Notes: a model not told the origin generated them from the sequence alone. A DNA stretch of 50,211 nucleotides from Sulfurimonas sp. (GCA_024513425.1 JANEIH010000004.1:1-50211), one strand, 5' to 3'; shown: positions 1 to 11,550, numbered from the stretch's first letter. Translations and numbers: made by a program.

Positions 1-52
1 CATCTTTATTCTTTGTCATAAACTCAGGAATGATACTTGTTGGTTTCTTCAT
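1..52 (-). CDS. 5' end of an unidentified CDS running off the window (MKKPTSIIPEFMTKNKD...)
   Basis: Open frame from ATG at 52 to the window edge on the minus strand, directly downstream of mnmG; only 17 codons visible. Confidence 0.4.
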   Translation of the reverse strand, partial: MKKPTSIIPEFMTKNKD

Positions 53-62
53 CTTGCTATCT

Positions 63-122
63 CATTCTCAAACTTTATTGTATCCATTCGCATACTTTAA
101 TGAACATTCTCAAACTTTATTG
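63..122. repeat. Three 18-bp direct repeats (CATTCTCAAACTTTATTG; the middle copy is degenerate)
   Basis: 63-80 and 105-122 identical; 85-102 CATTCGCATACTTTAATG matches 15/18. Confidence 0.75.
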
Positions 123-1993
123 GATCTTGCAGCCATTTTAATATATATGTGTAAAATCTCAATGGCTGCGGGTGTAATTCCTGAGATATTCATGGCTGCT
201 TGAAGTGTTGGTGGGTTAAAGGCTGCAAGCTTTTCTTGAACCTCTTTTGAGAGACCGCTTACCTTTGTGAAGTCAAAATCTTCCGGGATTTTTACTTTAA
301 GGTACTTTTTCATACGCTCTATCTCTAGGGTCTGCTTATCAACATAACGAGCATATTTCCCCTCTACTAAGATCTCCTCTTTTATATACGCATCAAATTT
401 TTCTAATTCCGGTAGAAGTTTGAGCATCTTCTCTACTGTAAAACTTTTACGGGCTACAAGTTGTTGTGCGGTTGCAACATCTTTAATGGGTGCTTCATCC
501 ATCGACTCCAAAAAGGCATTGAACTCTTTGTTTGGTGTGAACTTTGTCTCTTCTAAAAGCTGTGCGCCGTAACGGATTTGTGCATCTTTTTTCTTGACTT
601 TTTCATAAAATTTATCACTTATAAGACCAAGTCTATTTCCATAATGAGCTAGACGAGTATCTGCACTCTCTTCACGCAGAAGCAGTCTATATTCTGCGCG
701 TGAGGTAAACATACGATACGGCTCATTTGTCCCTTTTGTAACAAGGTCATCAATTAAAACACCGATATAAGCCTCATCACGGCGAAGAGTTAGAGGCTCT
801 TTGTTTTGAAGGGAGAGAGAGGCGTTGATCCCAGCCATAAGCCCTTGAGCAGCAGCTTCTTCATATCCTGTTGTACCATTTATCTGTCCGGCAAGATAGA
901 GCCCTTTTACTTTTTTCGTCTCTAGCGAGTGTTTTAACTCGCGTGGATCTACAAAGTCATACTCTATGGCATAGCCATAACGGACAATCTTTGCATTTTC
1001 AAGCCCCTTGACTGAATGAATCATATCACGCTGTACTTCTGGTGGCAGGGAAGTTGAGAGACCATTGATGTAGCACTCGGTATTGTCCATTGTTTGTGGC
1101 TCAATGAAGAGATGATGTCTCTCTTTGTCTGAAAATTTATCGATTTTATCTTCGATAGATGGGCAGTAGCGTGGTGATTTTCCGGCAATTTGACCTGTAA
1201 AAAGTGGAGCACGATAAAAATTTGATTTAATGATATCGTGTGTCTTTTCATTTGTATAGGCGATATAGCACGGCAGCTGTTTTTTTGTTTTATGAAACTC
1301 CTCTCTATCTGTTCTAAAAGAGAATGGATTTGGCAATGCATCCCCGCCTTGCTTTTCCATCATGGAAAAATCGATCGTAGAGCTGTCAATACGGGCACAT
1401 GTTCCCGTCTTTAGGCGTGCCATATCAAGCTCTGCATCATTTTTAAGTGATGCTGAGAGCGCTACGCTTCTTTGTTCGCCAAAGCGTCCACCCTTTTGTT
1501 GCACCTCACCGATATGAATGATACCGTTTAAAAATGTTCCGCTTGTGATGATGACTTTTGGTGCAAAATACTCATTTAAAAGTGCTGTCTTTACTCCTTT
1601 TACCTCACCATCTTCAATCATTAAAGATGTAACGGTATCTTGAGCAAGATTTAGATTTGGCGTTGCAAGTATTTTATTTCGGGCTATAATGCGGTACTTA
1701 TCCATATCAATCTGCGCTCGGCTTCCACGCACTGCAGGACCTTTTGTCTGATTAAGTATGCGAAATTGTATTCCGGCTTCATCAGTAATTAGTCCCATTT
1801 CACCGCCAAGAGCATCTATCTCACGCACCAAGTGTCCTTTTGCAAGACCACCTACTGCGGGATTACACGAAGTCGCTCCCACATTTTCAGCAAGCATAGA
1901 TACCAAAAGCGTTCTATTTCCCATGCGTGCTGCCGCCAAAGAGGCTTCAATACCTGCGTGACCACCACCTACTACTATCACATCATAATTCAT
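110..1993 (-). CDS. mnmG: tRNA uridine-5-carboxymethylaminomethyl(34) synthesis enzyme MnmG (GidA)
   Basis: 627 aa; [28 protein letters not shown]-binding start, [10 protein letters not shown]-like segment, full length. Confidence 0.97.
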   Translation of the reverse strand: MNYDVIVVGGGHAGIEASLAAARMGNRTLLVSMLAENVGATSCNPAVGGLAKGHLVREIDALGGEMGLITDEAGIQFRILNQTKGPAVRGSRAQIDMDKYRIIARNKILATPNLNLAQDTVTSLMIEDGEVKGVKTALLNEYFAPKVIITSGTFLNGIIHIGEVQQKGGRFGEQRSVALSASLKNDAELDMARLKTGTCARIDSSTIDFSMMEKQGGDALPNPFSFRTDREEFHKTKKQLPCYIAYTNEKTHDIIKSNFYRAPLFTGQIAGKSPRYCPSIEDKIDKFSDKERHHLFIEPQTMDNTECYINGLSTSLPPEVQRDMIHSVKGLENAKIVRYGYAIEYDFVDPRELKHSLETKKVKGLYLAGQINGTTGYEEAAAQGLMAGINASLSLQNKEPLTLRRDEAYIGVLIDDLVTKGTNEPYRMFTSRAEYRLLLREESADTRLAHYGNRLGLISDKFYEKVKKKDAQIRYGAQLLEETKFTPNKEFNAFLESMDEAPIKDVATAQQLVARKSFTVEKMLKLLPELEKFDAYIKEEILVEGKYARYVDKQTLEIERMKKYLKVKIPEDFDFTKVSGLSKEVQEKLAAFNPPTLQAAMNISGITPAAIEILHIYIKMAARSNKV

Positions 1994-2204
1994 CTATACC
2001 CTCATAATCAAATACAATTCAAAACTAATATCGAAATAAAGTTTTGAATTGTATCATTTTTTCTTCATGCTTTATGGCTTAACAGTTAATTTTTTTGATT
2101 TGCTACTTTTTACATCTCTAAAACAGCTAAAAATTGATATAATTTTTCTAAACAAAGAAGTTTGGAAAATTAAAAAACAACAGATCTCTTAATAAAGGAA
2201 CTTG

Positions 2205-2957
2205 ATGGGCAATATACTACTTCTTGCACTTATTGGTGCTATTTTTTATTATGTATTTAAAAGCTATGCAAAATATGAAACTTACTCAAAAGAGGCTTTT
2301 AAAGATTTCTCTGTCTCTTATGATTCACTCAAAAAGAGCGAACTGGGGCTCTTTGTAGCCCTCAGTGCAAAAGTTGCCAAAGCAGACGGACGAGTTGATG
2401 CGCTTGAGGCGGAGCTTATATCAAATATGCTTGATGATATATCTTCTATATTTCCAGAGCCACACAAAGCAAAAGTAATATTTAAAGATATTTTCAATGA
2501 AGAGAAAAACAAAACGGATAATATCGAACATCTATCTCACGCACTCTCTCACGCAACAAAACGCTCACAAGCAACACGGCATCAATTTATGCAGTTTTTA
2601 ATTCAGTTAAGTTTTGCAGATGGCGAAGTTACTAAAAGCGAAGAGGCAGTTCTTGCAATTATTGCAGAGGCGATGCAGTTTGATCCAAATGCATATCACA
2701 CAATTTTTGATCAGTTTGAGCAGATGATGCAAAATGCGCAACCAAAACAATCCCTTGAAGATGCTTACAAACTTCTTGGAGTATCTCCAAATGACGGTAT
2801 AGAGACGATCAAAAAAGCCTACAGAAAACTTGTGCGGGAGTATCATCCAGATATTATCAAGTCTCAAGGTAAAAGCGATAGCTACATAAAAGAAGCGACC
2901 AAAAAAACCCAAGAGATCAATCAGGCTTATGAGATGATTAAAAAGGCACGAAGATAA
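2205..2957 (+). CDS. TerB/DjlA-like protein with C-terminal J domain
   Basis: TerB-like acidic helical region (AKADGRVDALEAELI); C-terminal J domain with YHPD (VREYHPDII). Confidence 0.85.
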   Translation: MGNILLLALIGAIFYYVFKSYAKYETYSKEAFKDFSVSYDSLKKSELGLFVALSAKVAKADGRVDALEAELISNMLDDISSIFPEPHKAKVIFKDIFNEEKNKTDNIEHLSHALSHATKRSQATRHQFMQFLIQLSFADGEVTKSEEAVLAIIAEAMQFDPNAYHTIFDQFEQMMQNAQPKQSLEDAYKLLGVSPNDGIETIKKAYRKLVREYHPDIIKSQGKSDSYIKEATKKTQEINQAYEMIKKARR

Positions 2958-2959
2958 TT

Positions 2960-3400
2960 TTAAAGAAAATCTTTCTCCCAGAAAAATTCTATCCATACAT
3001 TCGCCTCATTGATCCAAAAATCAGGTTCGTAAATGGATGTTTTCTTATAAAAAAGTGTTGCTGATTTAAAAGTTATATCAGGAAAGTTTTTTTGCAGATA
3101 TCTCATAATATATGCTAATGTTTCCCCACTGTCGGCAATATCATCTATAATCAACACCTTTTTAACTTTAAAGTCACAACTTCCAAAAAGACTCAATTTC
3201 TCTCGTTTAGACTCTTTATCATACAACTCCGTTCTAATACTCTGTATATCACGGACGCCTAGACCCTCAGCCATAGCATGTGAAAGCGTATAGCCTCCAC
3301 GCGCGATTGCAACTATCGCCTCAGCTTTAAAATCTTTGACTCTTTCTATTAACTGTTTTGTATCGTCTCTAAAATTTGTATAGTCATAATACTGCTTCAT
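2960..3400 (-). CDS. Phosphoribosyltransferase family protein
   Basis: PRPP-binding motif VLIIDDIADSGETL and IARGGYTLSHAMAEGL. Confidence 0.85.
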   Translation of the reverse strand: MKQYYDYTNFRDDTKQLIERVKDFKAEAIVAIARGGYTLSHAMAEGLGVRDIQSIRTELYDKESKREKLSLFGSCDFKVKKVLIIDDIADSGETLAYIMRYLQKNFPDITFKSATLFYKKTSIYEPDFWINEANVWIEFFWEKDFL

Positions 3401-3419
3401 AATTTCCCTTTTTGCACTC

Positions 3420-4007
3420 TTATTTGTCTATGCGATACCATCCTGCAATTGAATAACGGTCTTTTTTTGCAATATCGACTGCGTGAGGGAACTCTTCGCT
3501 CATAAATACAACGAGAGTGTTTTGTTTTGGAAGTACTTTTTTGATGAGCTTTTCCTCTTTATTGTAGATGAGCAGTTCTCCGCCATCTCTTTGGTTCCAC
3601 TCCTCATTGAGATAGTAAACCGTAGTGACAACTCTGTTTTTGGAGCTCTTGAAAGCATCAAGATGTTTTTCATAAAAATCCCCTTTTTTATAGTGGGCAA
3701 AGTGTGCTTCATAATATGTAAGACCAAGAAACAAAGAGCGATTGAGATACTCACGCAAGCCCGATATAAAAGCAAGAAATTCACTCACGCTTTCATCACT
3801 TTCATCTAGCCAGACTATCTTATCTCGCCGTCTCTTTTTGTCAAGATGCAAAGCATTACTACTTGATATACCTGCTTCTTTATAGTTCTGTTGTTTTTGT
3901 GCTTTTTGGAGCAGTTTTTGTGAAAGTTCCTCATCTAAGGCATCTTCAATAATAATATACCCCTCATTTACAAGAGCATCGGTAATTTTTTTGTAGAGTG
4001 TTTCCAT
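3420..4007 (-). CDS. 2OG-Fe(II) oxygenase (prolyl 4-hydroxylase-like)
   Basis: Double-stranded beta-helix motifs: YEKHLDAF (HxD), YYLNEEW, FPHAVD, DRYSIAGWYR. Confidence 0.8.
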   Translation of the reverse strand: METLYKKITDALVNEGYIIIEDALDEELSQKLLQKAQKQQNYKEAGISSSNALHLDKKRRRDKIVWLDESDESVSEFLAFISGLREYLNRSLFLGLTYYEAHFAHYKKGDFYEKHLDAFKSSKNRVVTTVYYLNEEWNQRDGGELLIYNKEEKLIKKVLPKQNTLVVFMSEEFPHAVDIAKKDRYSIAGWYRIDK

Positions 4008-4068
4008 ATAAGAAGTTTACACTGACACCCCTATGGGTGTCAAGTAAAATAAAAAGAGAAAGGAGTTG

Positions 4069-5049
4069 CTAGATTGGTAAAACTCTGATTTTTTTGGAGA
4101 GTTTCTCTTTGAGTGTTGATTCGATTGCATAGAGCGTGCCTGTAGCAGATGAAGCGCAACCACTACACGCACCAAGATATCTGATATAGATATCGATAGA
4201 GTCATCACTTCTCTTAATGTCGATGATTTCCATATTGCCGCCATCCATAATCAAGAACTGACGAACATTCTCATCGATTATTGCATCAACAGCTTTGATC
4301 TGCTGAACAAGCGTCATCTCTTCAAAGTTTCCATCACCAACTGCTTGTGCATCTGCTGCTGCTTTTATCTTCTCTTCATCCATCTCTTTGCGTGTCTGTT
4401 CTAAGATATCGACAAGATAGTACTCTCTATCCTCATGACCACCCGGTTTGATGCAAGATTTACAAAAACCACCTGCTTTTGTGTAATCTGTGATCTCTTC
4501 AACTGTTTTAAGGTCATTGAGACGAATCACCTCTTGAATAGTACCAAGTGATACACGAGCACATTCACAAACAATGATCTCATCTTCAAAGCTCTCTTCA
4601 TCAACACCTAGGTAGAGTGAAGCTGCTTTTTTAATAACATCATACGCCATAACAGAACAGTGCATCTTTTGTGGTGGGACTGCTGGAGTATCTGGATCAT
4701 CACGCAGTGCTTTTTCAACATCAATATTTGTAATTTTTATCGCTTCTTGAACAGTTTTTCCGATACAAAGCTCTGTCATTACATCAGAACTTGCAATCGC
4801 AGTACCACAGCCAAAAGATTTAAACTTTGAGTTTACGATCTTGTCTGTTTTTGGATCAACTTCCCAGTAGAGTCTTACTGCATCGCCACAGCTCTCAGCG
4901 CCAAAATCAGCAACAATAAGTCTATTGTTGTGTGCCTGAGCTTCCTCAGGAGTAATCTCTCCTTGGTGTTGTGGGTTATTCATTAGAGTTGTTACTTTGT
5001 TTGAGTATGCATCCCACAAAGAAGCGCCGAGTAAATCGTCCTTAGCCAT
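4069..5049 (-). CDS. nifU: Fe-S cluster assembly scaffold NifU (three-domain)
   Basis: N-terminal IscU-like domain, central CEC...CKSC ferredoxin-like region, C-terminal NifU domain GACSGCASS. Confidence 0.93.
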   Translation of the reverse strand: MAKDDLLGASLWDAYSNKVTTLMNNPQHQGEITPEEAQAHNNRLIVADFGAESCGDAVRLYWEVDPKTDKIVNSKFKSFGCGTAIASSDVMTELCIGKTVQEAIKITNIDVEKALRDDPDTPAVPPQKMHCSVMAYDVIKKAASLYLGVDEESFEDEIIVCECARVSLGTIQEVIRLNDLKTVEEITDYTKAGGFCKSCIKPGGHEDREYYLVDILEQTRKEMDEEKIKAAADAQAVGDGNFEEMTLVQQIKAVDAIIDENVRQFLIMDGGNMEIIDIKRSDDSIDIYIRYLGACSGCASSATGTLYAIESTLKEKLSKKIRVLPI

Positions 5050-5084
5050 ATCTTATCCTTTAATTTTTTCTATTTTTCTTAGAA

Positions 5085-6398
<1,314 letters not shown>

Positions 6399-6520
6399 TT
6401 ATTATGATTAGCTTAAGCCTAACTGAGTTTATCTTCTATTTAAGTTTTCTATGCAGTTATTCTTAAATTGCACTATGCTATAATCGCAATAATTATTAAT
6501 GCTACAAAGGTTTACATACT

Positions 6521-7780
6521 ATGGGTCAAACTATAACTGAAAAAATATTTTCTGAGCATATCGGTCACGATGTATATGCAGGTGAGATTGTTCGTTCACC
6601 AATTGATATGGTTATTGGAAATGATATTACTACGCCTATCTCTATCAAAGCTTTTGAAGAGAGCGGTGCAACATCTTTGGCAAATCCAGACGGATTCTCA
6701 ATTGTACTAGATCATTTTATTCCTGCAAAAGATATCGCTTCTGCAAACCAAGCAAGAATTTCTCGTGATTTTGCAAAAAAAAATAATCTTAAAAACTTTT
6801 TTGATGAAAAAGATATGGGTATCGAACATGCACTTCTGCCTGAAAAGGGTCTTGTAGTTCCCGGTGATGTTATCATCGGAGCCGATAGTCACACTTGCAC
6901 ACACGGAGCACTCGGAGCCTTCTCAACGGGAATGGGTTCAACAGATCTTGCATTTGCAATGATTACGGGAGGCAACTGGTTTAAAGTTCCTGAGTCTATC
7001 AAAGTGGTACTCTCTGGTAAACATGGAAAATATACAACAGGAAAAGATATTATCTTAGAGATCATTCGTATGATTGGTGTTGATGGCGCACTTTATAAGA
7101 CATTAGAGTTTACGGGAAGCGCAATTGAACATCTTAGCATAGATGATAGATTTTCTATGTGCAATATGGCAATTGAAGCAGGTGCTAAAAGCGGTATTGT
7201 TGCATACGACGATATTACAAAGGAGTTTTTAAGTGATAAAGATTTGGCACGCGAGCCTCGCATTCACTACTCTGATGATGATGCCGCATATTCACAAATT
7301 TTAGAGATTGATGTTACAAATCTAGATCCGGTTATTGCATACCCTTTCTTGCCGTCAAACGGTCATTCGGTTGTTCAAGCAGTAGCTGATAAAATCAAAG
7401 TAGATCAGGCATTTATAGGAAGCTGTACCAATGGGCGTTTGGCAGATTTAAAAATAGCCGCTGAGATACTTAAAGGCAAAAAAGTACATCCCGATGTTCG
7501 CCTTATTGTAACACCGGGAACACAAAAGATCCTGCGTGAGGCAAATCATTTAGGATATATCGACATTATCGTTGATGCAGGCGGTGTTGTTAGTAATCCT
7601 ACTTGCGGTGCTTGTCTTGGAGGATATATGGGGATTTTAGGTGATGGTGAAGTGGCAATCTCTACAACAAATAGAAACTTTGTCGGTCGCATGGGTTCAC
7701 GCAGCTCAAAAGTCTATCTTGCAAACTCGGCAGTTGCTGCAATCTCTGCCATTACAGGCTATATCACAGACCCTCGATAA
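6521..7780 (+). CDS. leuC: 3-isopropylmalate dehydratase large subunit
   Basis: Aconitase family: GADSHTCTHGALGAF, IGSCTNGR, NPTCGACLGG. Confidence 0.93.
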   Translation: MGQTITEKIFSEHIGHDVYAGEIVRSPIDMVIGNDITTPISIKAFEESGATSLANPDGFSIVLDHFIPAKDIASANQARISRDFAKKNNLKNFFDEKDMGIEHALLPEKGLVVPGDVIIGADSHTCTHGALGAFSTGMGSTDLAFAMITGGNWFKVPESIKVVLSGKHGKYTTGKDIILEIIRMIGVDGALYKTLEFTGSAIEHLSIDDRFSMCNMAIEAGAKSGIVAYDDITKEFLSDKDLAREPRIHYSDDDAAYSQILEIDVTNLDPVIAYPFLPSNGHSVVQAVADKIKVDQAFIGSCTNGRLADLKIAAEILKGKKVHPDVRLIVTPGTQKILREANHLGYIDIIVDAGGVVSNPTCGACLGGYMGILGDGEVAISTTNRNFVGRMGSRSSKVYLANSAVAAISAITGYITDPR

Positions 7781-7796
7781 TAATTTTTAAGGATAA

Positions 7797-7880
7797 CCTA
7801 TAGATCGTTTAATACCATCTCAACCACTTAAAAAACTCTCTCAAAACAAATGTTTTGAAACAGAGTTTGCACGCAACTAG
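7797..7880 (+). other. Short open stretch without a canonical start (I-DRLIPSQPLKKLSQNKCFETEFARN*)
   Basis: In-frame coding-like stretch between leuC and mobA, with AAGGA 6 nt upstream of ATA at 7800; the stop abuts the mobA ATG. Confidence 0.3.
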
Positions 7881-8459
7881 ATGTATGCTATTTCCTGTGT
7901 CATCTTTGCAGGTGGCAAAAGTTCACGGATGGGAGAAGATAAAGCACTACTTCCTTTTTCAAGCTACTCTACATTAGCAGAGTATCAATATACAAGACTC
8001 TTAAAAATCTTTCAGACTGTTTATATCTCATGCAAAGATGCTTCTGTTTTTCCTTTTGAAGCAAACTTTATTGAAGATGATAAAAAAAGTGATATATACG
8101 CACCAACAGCAGGTTTTGTAGCAATCTATAAAACCATCCAAGATGAGCGTTTTTTTGCAATCAGTGTCGATTCTCCCTTTATAGATGAAAAGATTATCGC
8201 AAAACTACTCCATTATGATAGTGATAATGTTGATGCTACCATTGCAAAAACCCCAGAAGGTGTGCAGCCGCTCTGTGGTATCTATCACAAAAGTCTTGAA
8301 AAAACTTTTCAAACAATGTTTAATGAAGAGAACCATAAGCTTGGCCATTTGCTTAAAAATGCAAAAACAGCTTACTGTCTCTTTGAAGAGAGAGAATCTT
8401 TTTTAAATATGAATTATTCTGAGGATTATAAAAAAGCCCTCACTCTTATAGATTGTTAA
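7881..8459 (+). CDS. mobA: Molybdenum cofactor guanylyltransferase
   Basis: CVIFAGGKSSRMGEDKALLPF nucleotidyltransferase motif. Confidence 0.9.
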   Translation: MYAISCVIFAGGKSSRMGEDKALLPFSSYSTLAEYQYTRLLKIFQTVYISCKDASVFPFEANFIEDDKKSDIYAPTAGFVAIYKTIQDERFFAISVDSPFIDEKIIAKLLHYDSDNVDATIAKTPEGVQPLCGIYHKSLEKTFQTMFNEENHKLGHLLKNAKTAYCLFEERESFLNMNYSEDYKKALTLIDC

Positions 8460-8502
8460 CACCTCTTTGCTATAATAATAAAAAAGCAAAAAAGATATAC
8501 TT

Positions 8503-8973
8503 ATGAACTTAACACATTTAGATGAGAATCAAAGACCTAAAATGGTTGATGTCGATAGAAAACAAAATACAACCCGTGTTGCCGTAGCAAGTGGTATTAT
8601 AGAGATGAGTCAAGATGCCTATGGTGCCATCGTAAGCAAAAAGACAAAAAAAGGTCCTGTTTTGCAGACTGCTGTAATAGCTGCAATTATGGGAACAAAA
8701 GAGACAAGCAGGCTCATTCCGATGTGCCATCCGCTCAATCTCAGCGGTATCAACTGCGATGTAGAGGAGCTCCCGGAACTTCCGGGATTTAAACTCATAG
8801 TTACTGCAAAACTTACGGGACAGACCGGAGTTGAGATGGAAGCACTCACCGGAACATCTATTGGGCTTTTAACTATCTATGATATGGTAAAAGCAATTGA
8901 CAAGGGGATGATAATTAGAAATGTGCAATTAGAATCCAAATCAGGAGGAAAAAGTGGAGACTTTAAACGATAA
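8503..8973 (+). CDS. moaC: Cyclic pyranopterin monophosphate synthase MoaC
   Basis: [32 protein letters not shown]. Confidence 0.96.
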   Translation: MNLTHLDENQRPKMVDVDRKQNTTRVAVASGIIEMSQDAYGAIVSKKTKKGPVLQTAVIAAIMGTKETSRLIPMCHPLNLSGINCDVEELPELPGFKLIVTAKLTGQTGVEMEALTGTSIGLLTIYDMVKAIDKGMIIRNVQLESKSGGKSGDFKR

Positions 8974-9229
8974 GCTTAAAGATAAAAAACTCGAACTAGA
9001 GTATCCTTGTAACTGGTGCTATAAAGTAATAGCTAGTGAGAAAGAAGCACTGCAAAATGCTATTGAAGATGTTGTTAGTCAAAGAGAGTATAAATTAAGT
9101 GACTCTAACAGATCAAAAACAGGAAAATATATCAGTATGAATCTTGATTTGCTTGTGCATAATGAGAACGATCGACAATTTATCTATGATACCCTAAAGA
9201 GACATCAAGATATCAAAATGATACTGTAA
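8954..9229 (+). CDS. YbeD/DUF493-like protein
   Basis: [17 protein letters not shown]...VSMNLDLLV-type; overlaps the moaC 3' end. Confidence 0.75.
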   Translation: METLNDKLKDKKLELEYPCNWCYKVIASEKEALQNAIEDVVSQREYKLSDSNRSKTGKYISMNLDLLVHNENDRQFIYDTLKRHQDIKMIL

Positions 9230-9240
9230 GGAGTTTATAA

Positions 9241-10269
9241 ATGGAATCGGAAAAACTAAAAAAAGCATACAGTAGAGGCTGTAAGAGTATTGAGGAGAGA
9301 GTAGCTATTGCTTTTGATGATGTCCAGATAGATAAAGAGCATCTCTCTTTTGAAAATATAAAAGAAATAACAAACCTTATTATAGAACAAGAGACACAAG
9401 ATCTAGAAAATGATGTTGAGAAGCTTTTGTTGCAAAAAGAGGCGATAGAGCGCGCATTAGAGAAGAGATCTGAAGAACTTCAAGAGAAAAAATATGAACT
9501 ATTTAATGTGCTTGAAGAGAAGTTTAAAACAGACAATTCACTTCTTGTAAAACTTCATCAGATAAAACTCCAATCAATTGATCTCTATGATATTCTCTCA
9601 GAGATGGTAGAATCTGCGATCATTACCGCACTTGAAAAAGATAGAGATGGTGATATTACAGAGCCGATAAAAGAGGTAATTAAAGAGATTGCATTTGAAT
9701 CTATCAAAGAGGGCCCTCTCAATACTATTCGTGTGAGAAAAATACTCTCAACAATTTTGGCCACTGCCATAAATGTATCAGAAGCAACACCAAATCGTGC
9801 CGATGAAATTTTATCGGCAACGCTCAAAGGTATGCGTATGGGACTTATTCACTCTATTGACAGATTTAAAAAACGCCTTGCTTATATGCCAATAGAAGCA
9901 AAGCATATTCTTATAGAAGATTATGATGCCATCATAGAAGATCTCCATCAAACCGATACACTCTTTGCTCAGGTTATAGCCACTCAAGCAAGAGAGAGCT
10001 CCCAAGCGATTCGAAAAATTCTTCTTGATATAAACAGTGAGATGAAATATGACCTAGAAGAGCTTGTGCATATCTCTAAAGAGGCAGCTGAAGTGATGAA
10101 AGAACGTTTTTCATCATTTGCAAAACTTGCAGTCAAAAAAGCTGATTTAGCACTTAACTCTCCTAAAGCGAAAGAGGCAAAGCGTATGGGAATCCAAGCA
10201 ATCACAGTTGCTAAAGAAGCTTTAGGAAATGCTATTAAATCGGCAAAAGATGTTATAGATAAAAAATAG
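9241..10269 (+). CDS. Uncharacterised helical/coiled-coil protein
   Basis: 342-aa ORF with good start context (AAGGAG) and highly charged heptad-like sequence; no recognised catalytic motif. Confidence 0.8.
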   Translation: MESEKLKKAYSRGCKSIEERVAIAFDDVQIDKEHLSFENIKEITNLIIEQETQDLENDVEKLLLQKEAIERALEKRSEELQEKKYELFNVLEEKFKTDNSLLVKLHQIKLQSIDLYDILSEMVESAIITALEKDRDGDITEPIKEVIKEIAFESIKEGPLNTIRVRKILSTILATAINVSEATPNRADEILSATLKGMRMGLIHSIDRFKKRLAYMPIEAKHILIEDYDAIIEDLHQTDTLFAQVIATQARESSQAIRKILLDINSEMKYDLEELVHISKEAAEVMKERFSSFAKLAVKKADLALNSPKAKEAKRMGIQAITVAKEALGNAIKSAKDVIDKK

Positions 10270-10362
10270 CTTAAAATAACAAATTATTATATTAAACTAA
10301 AATCTCATTTCAATATTTTTTAATATAATATTTGCAAAACATTAAAAATAAAAGGAAATCCT

Positions 10363-10950
10363 ATGATGATACATCCGGCTTCTGTTCACTTCGCTATGGT
10401 TTTACCCGTTGCAGCGGCAACATTTGGTTTAATTTATCTAACAACAAAAAAAGAAGGAATGTCCAAAATAGCAGCACGCACAACCCTTGTTGCAGCGCTT
10501 GCTATGATAGTGGCTTGGTATACGGGAAATCAAGCAGGACCGGAGATATTTAATTATCTCTCCAAAGAAGGCAAAGAAGAACTTCTTGAACATAAATCTC
10601 TCGGGCTCTATCTTGCTATTGCGATGGGTATTATTGCACTCATACAAATTGCAGGATGTAGGCTTAAAAAATTTGGGCTTGAAGCACTTGCAATCATTCT
10701 GCTTATCGGAACGATGACGGTAACCTTTTTGCAGGGAAAACATGGTGGAGAAATAGTTTATAACCATGGTATGCCTTTTAAAGCTTATAAGATCGAAAGT
10801 ACTCTTAAAAAGGCTGTCGCAACTGCTGAAGAGTCTGAAGAAGATGATGGGAAAGTTGAAGTGTATGAAGATGCAATAGATGATATTGATGCAATTTCTG
10901 AAGAGGCAGATGCGATCTATGGAAATAGTCATGAAGAAGATGAAGAGTAG
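10363..10950 (+). CDS. DUF2231-like multi-pass membrane protein
   Basis: IHPASVHFAMVLPVAAATFG start and several hydrophobic helices; acidic C-terminus. Confidence 0.75.
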   Translation: MMIHPASVHFAMVLPVAAATFGLIYLTTKKEGMSKIAARTTLVAALAMIVAWYTGNQAGPEIFNYLSKEGKEELLEHKSLGLYLAIAMGIIALIQIAGCRLKKFGLEALAIILLIGTMTVTFLQGKHGGEIVYNHGMPFKAYKIESTLKKAVATAEESEEDDGKVEVYEDAIDDIDAISEEADAIYGNSHEEDEE

Positions 10951-10955
10951 CAATA

Positions 10956-11096
10956 ATGTTTACGCAGATCGATAAAAACGCACAGACTGCAATGCAAAAA
11001 GCGCTAGAAGTCTATAAAGAGGATAAAAGCTCTGTTAAGGAGTTTTATCCTTGTTCGCAAGAGATTTCTATCTGGCTCAAAAAGAGAGAGAAGTAA
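10956..11096 (+). CDS. Small 46-aa protein, candidate antitoxin
   Basis: MFTQIDKNAQTAMQKALEVYKEDKSSVKEFYPCSQEISIWLKKREK*; below the ORF-track length cutoff; stop overlaps the downstream ATG (TAATG). Confidence 0.65.
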   Translation: MFTQIDKNAQTAMQKALEVYKEDKSSVKEFYPCSQEISIWLKKREK

Positions 11097-11365
11097 TGCA
11101 GATACTTTGTACCGATAATTTTGAGAGACAACTCAAAGCACTTCTCCAAGAGTACGCAAAAGAGGATTTTTCAGCTACTAAGAACTATAAAATGTATCTT
11201 GATACTATTATTTTAAATATGCCGACAAAAGTTAAAAAGTTTAAAAAATCTATATATTTTGATGATGAAAATATTAAAGATATTGAACATCATGGTCATA
11301 TTATTCCTTTCTATATTGACGAAGAAACTGGTAATTACATCATTCTTGGAATTGTAAAAAAATAA
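11096..11365 (+). CDS. RelE/ParE-family toxin-like protein
   Basis: MQILCTDNFERQLKALLQEYAKEDFS...KSIYFDDENIKDIEHHGHIIPFYIDEETGNYIILGIVKK; ATG at 11096 preferred over the track start. Confidence 0.7.
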   Translation: MQILCTDNFERQLKALLQEYAKEDFSATKNYKMYLDTIILNMPTKVKKFKKSIYFDDENIKDIEHHGHIIPFYIDEETGNYIILGIVKK

Positions 11366-11550
11366 GTTTTTTTTATATTGATAAATCTATATTATTTAAA
11401 AATTACCTTTTTTAGTTACAAATTGAAACACTCTTCCTTATTTTCTCTTTAATTATCATATTTTTGTCTCATAGTTTTGTATAATATATCTTGATATATA
11501 TTTATGTTAAGTAAGAAATGGTATAGTTCCATAGTAAAACTCTTTGTATC

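Noticed and set aside
2607-2996. 129-aa minus-strand ORF opposite the djlA-like gene
   Set aside because: Fully antisense to a well supported CDS; composition typical of antisense translation, no motif
10438-10953. 171-aa minus-strand ORF opposite the DUF2231-like gene
   Set aside because: Phe/Cys/Asn-rich antisense shadow of a recognisable membrane protein gene
11491-11504. Fnr-type site before soxC (TTGATATATATTTA)
   Set aside because: Second half-site is poor and spacing to the nearest -10-like hexamer (TATAGT 11522) does not fit the geometry seen at the nos promoters
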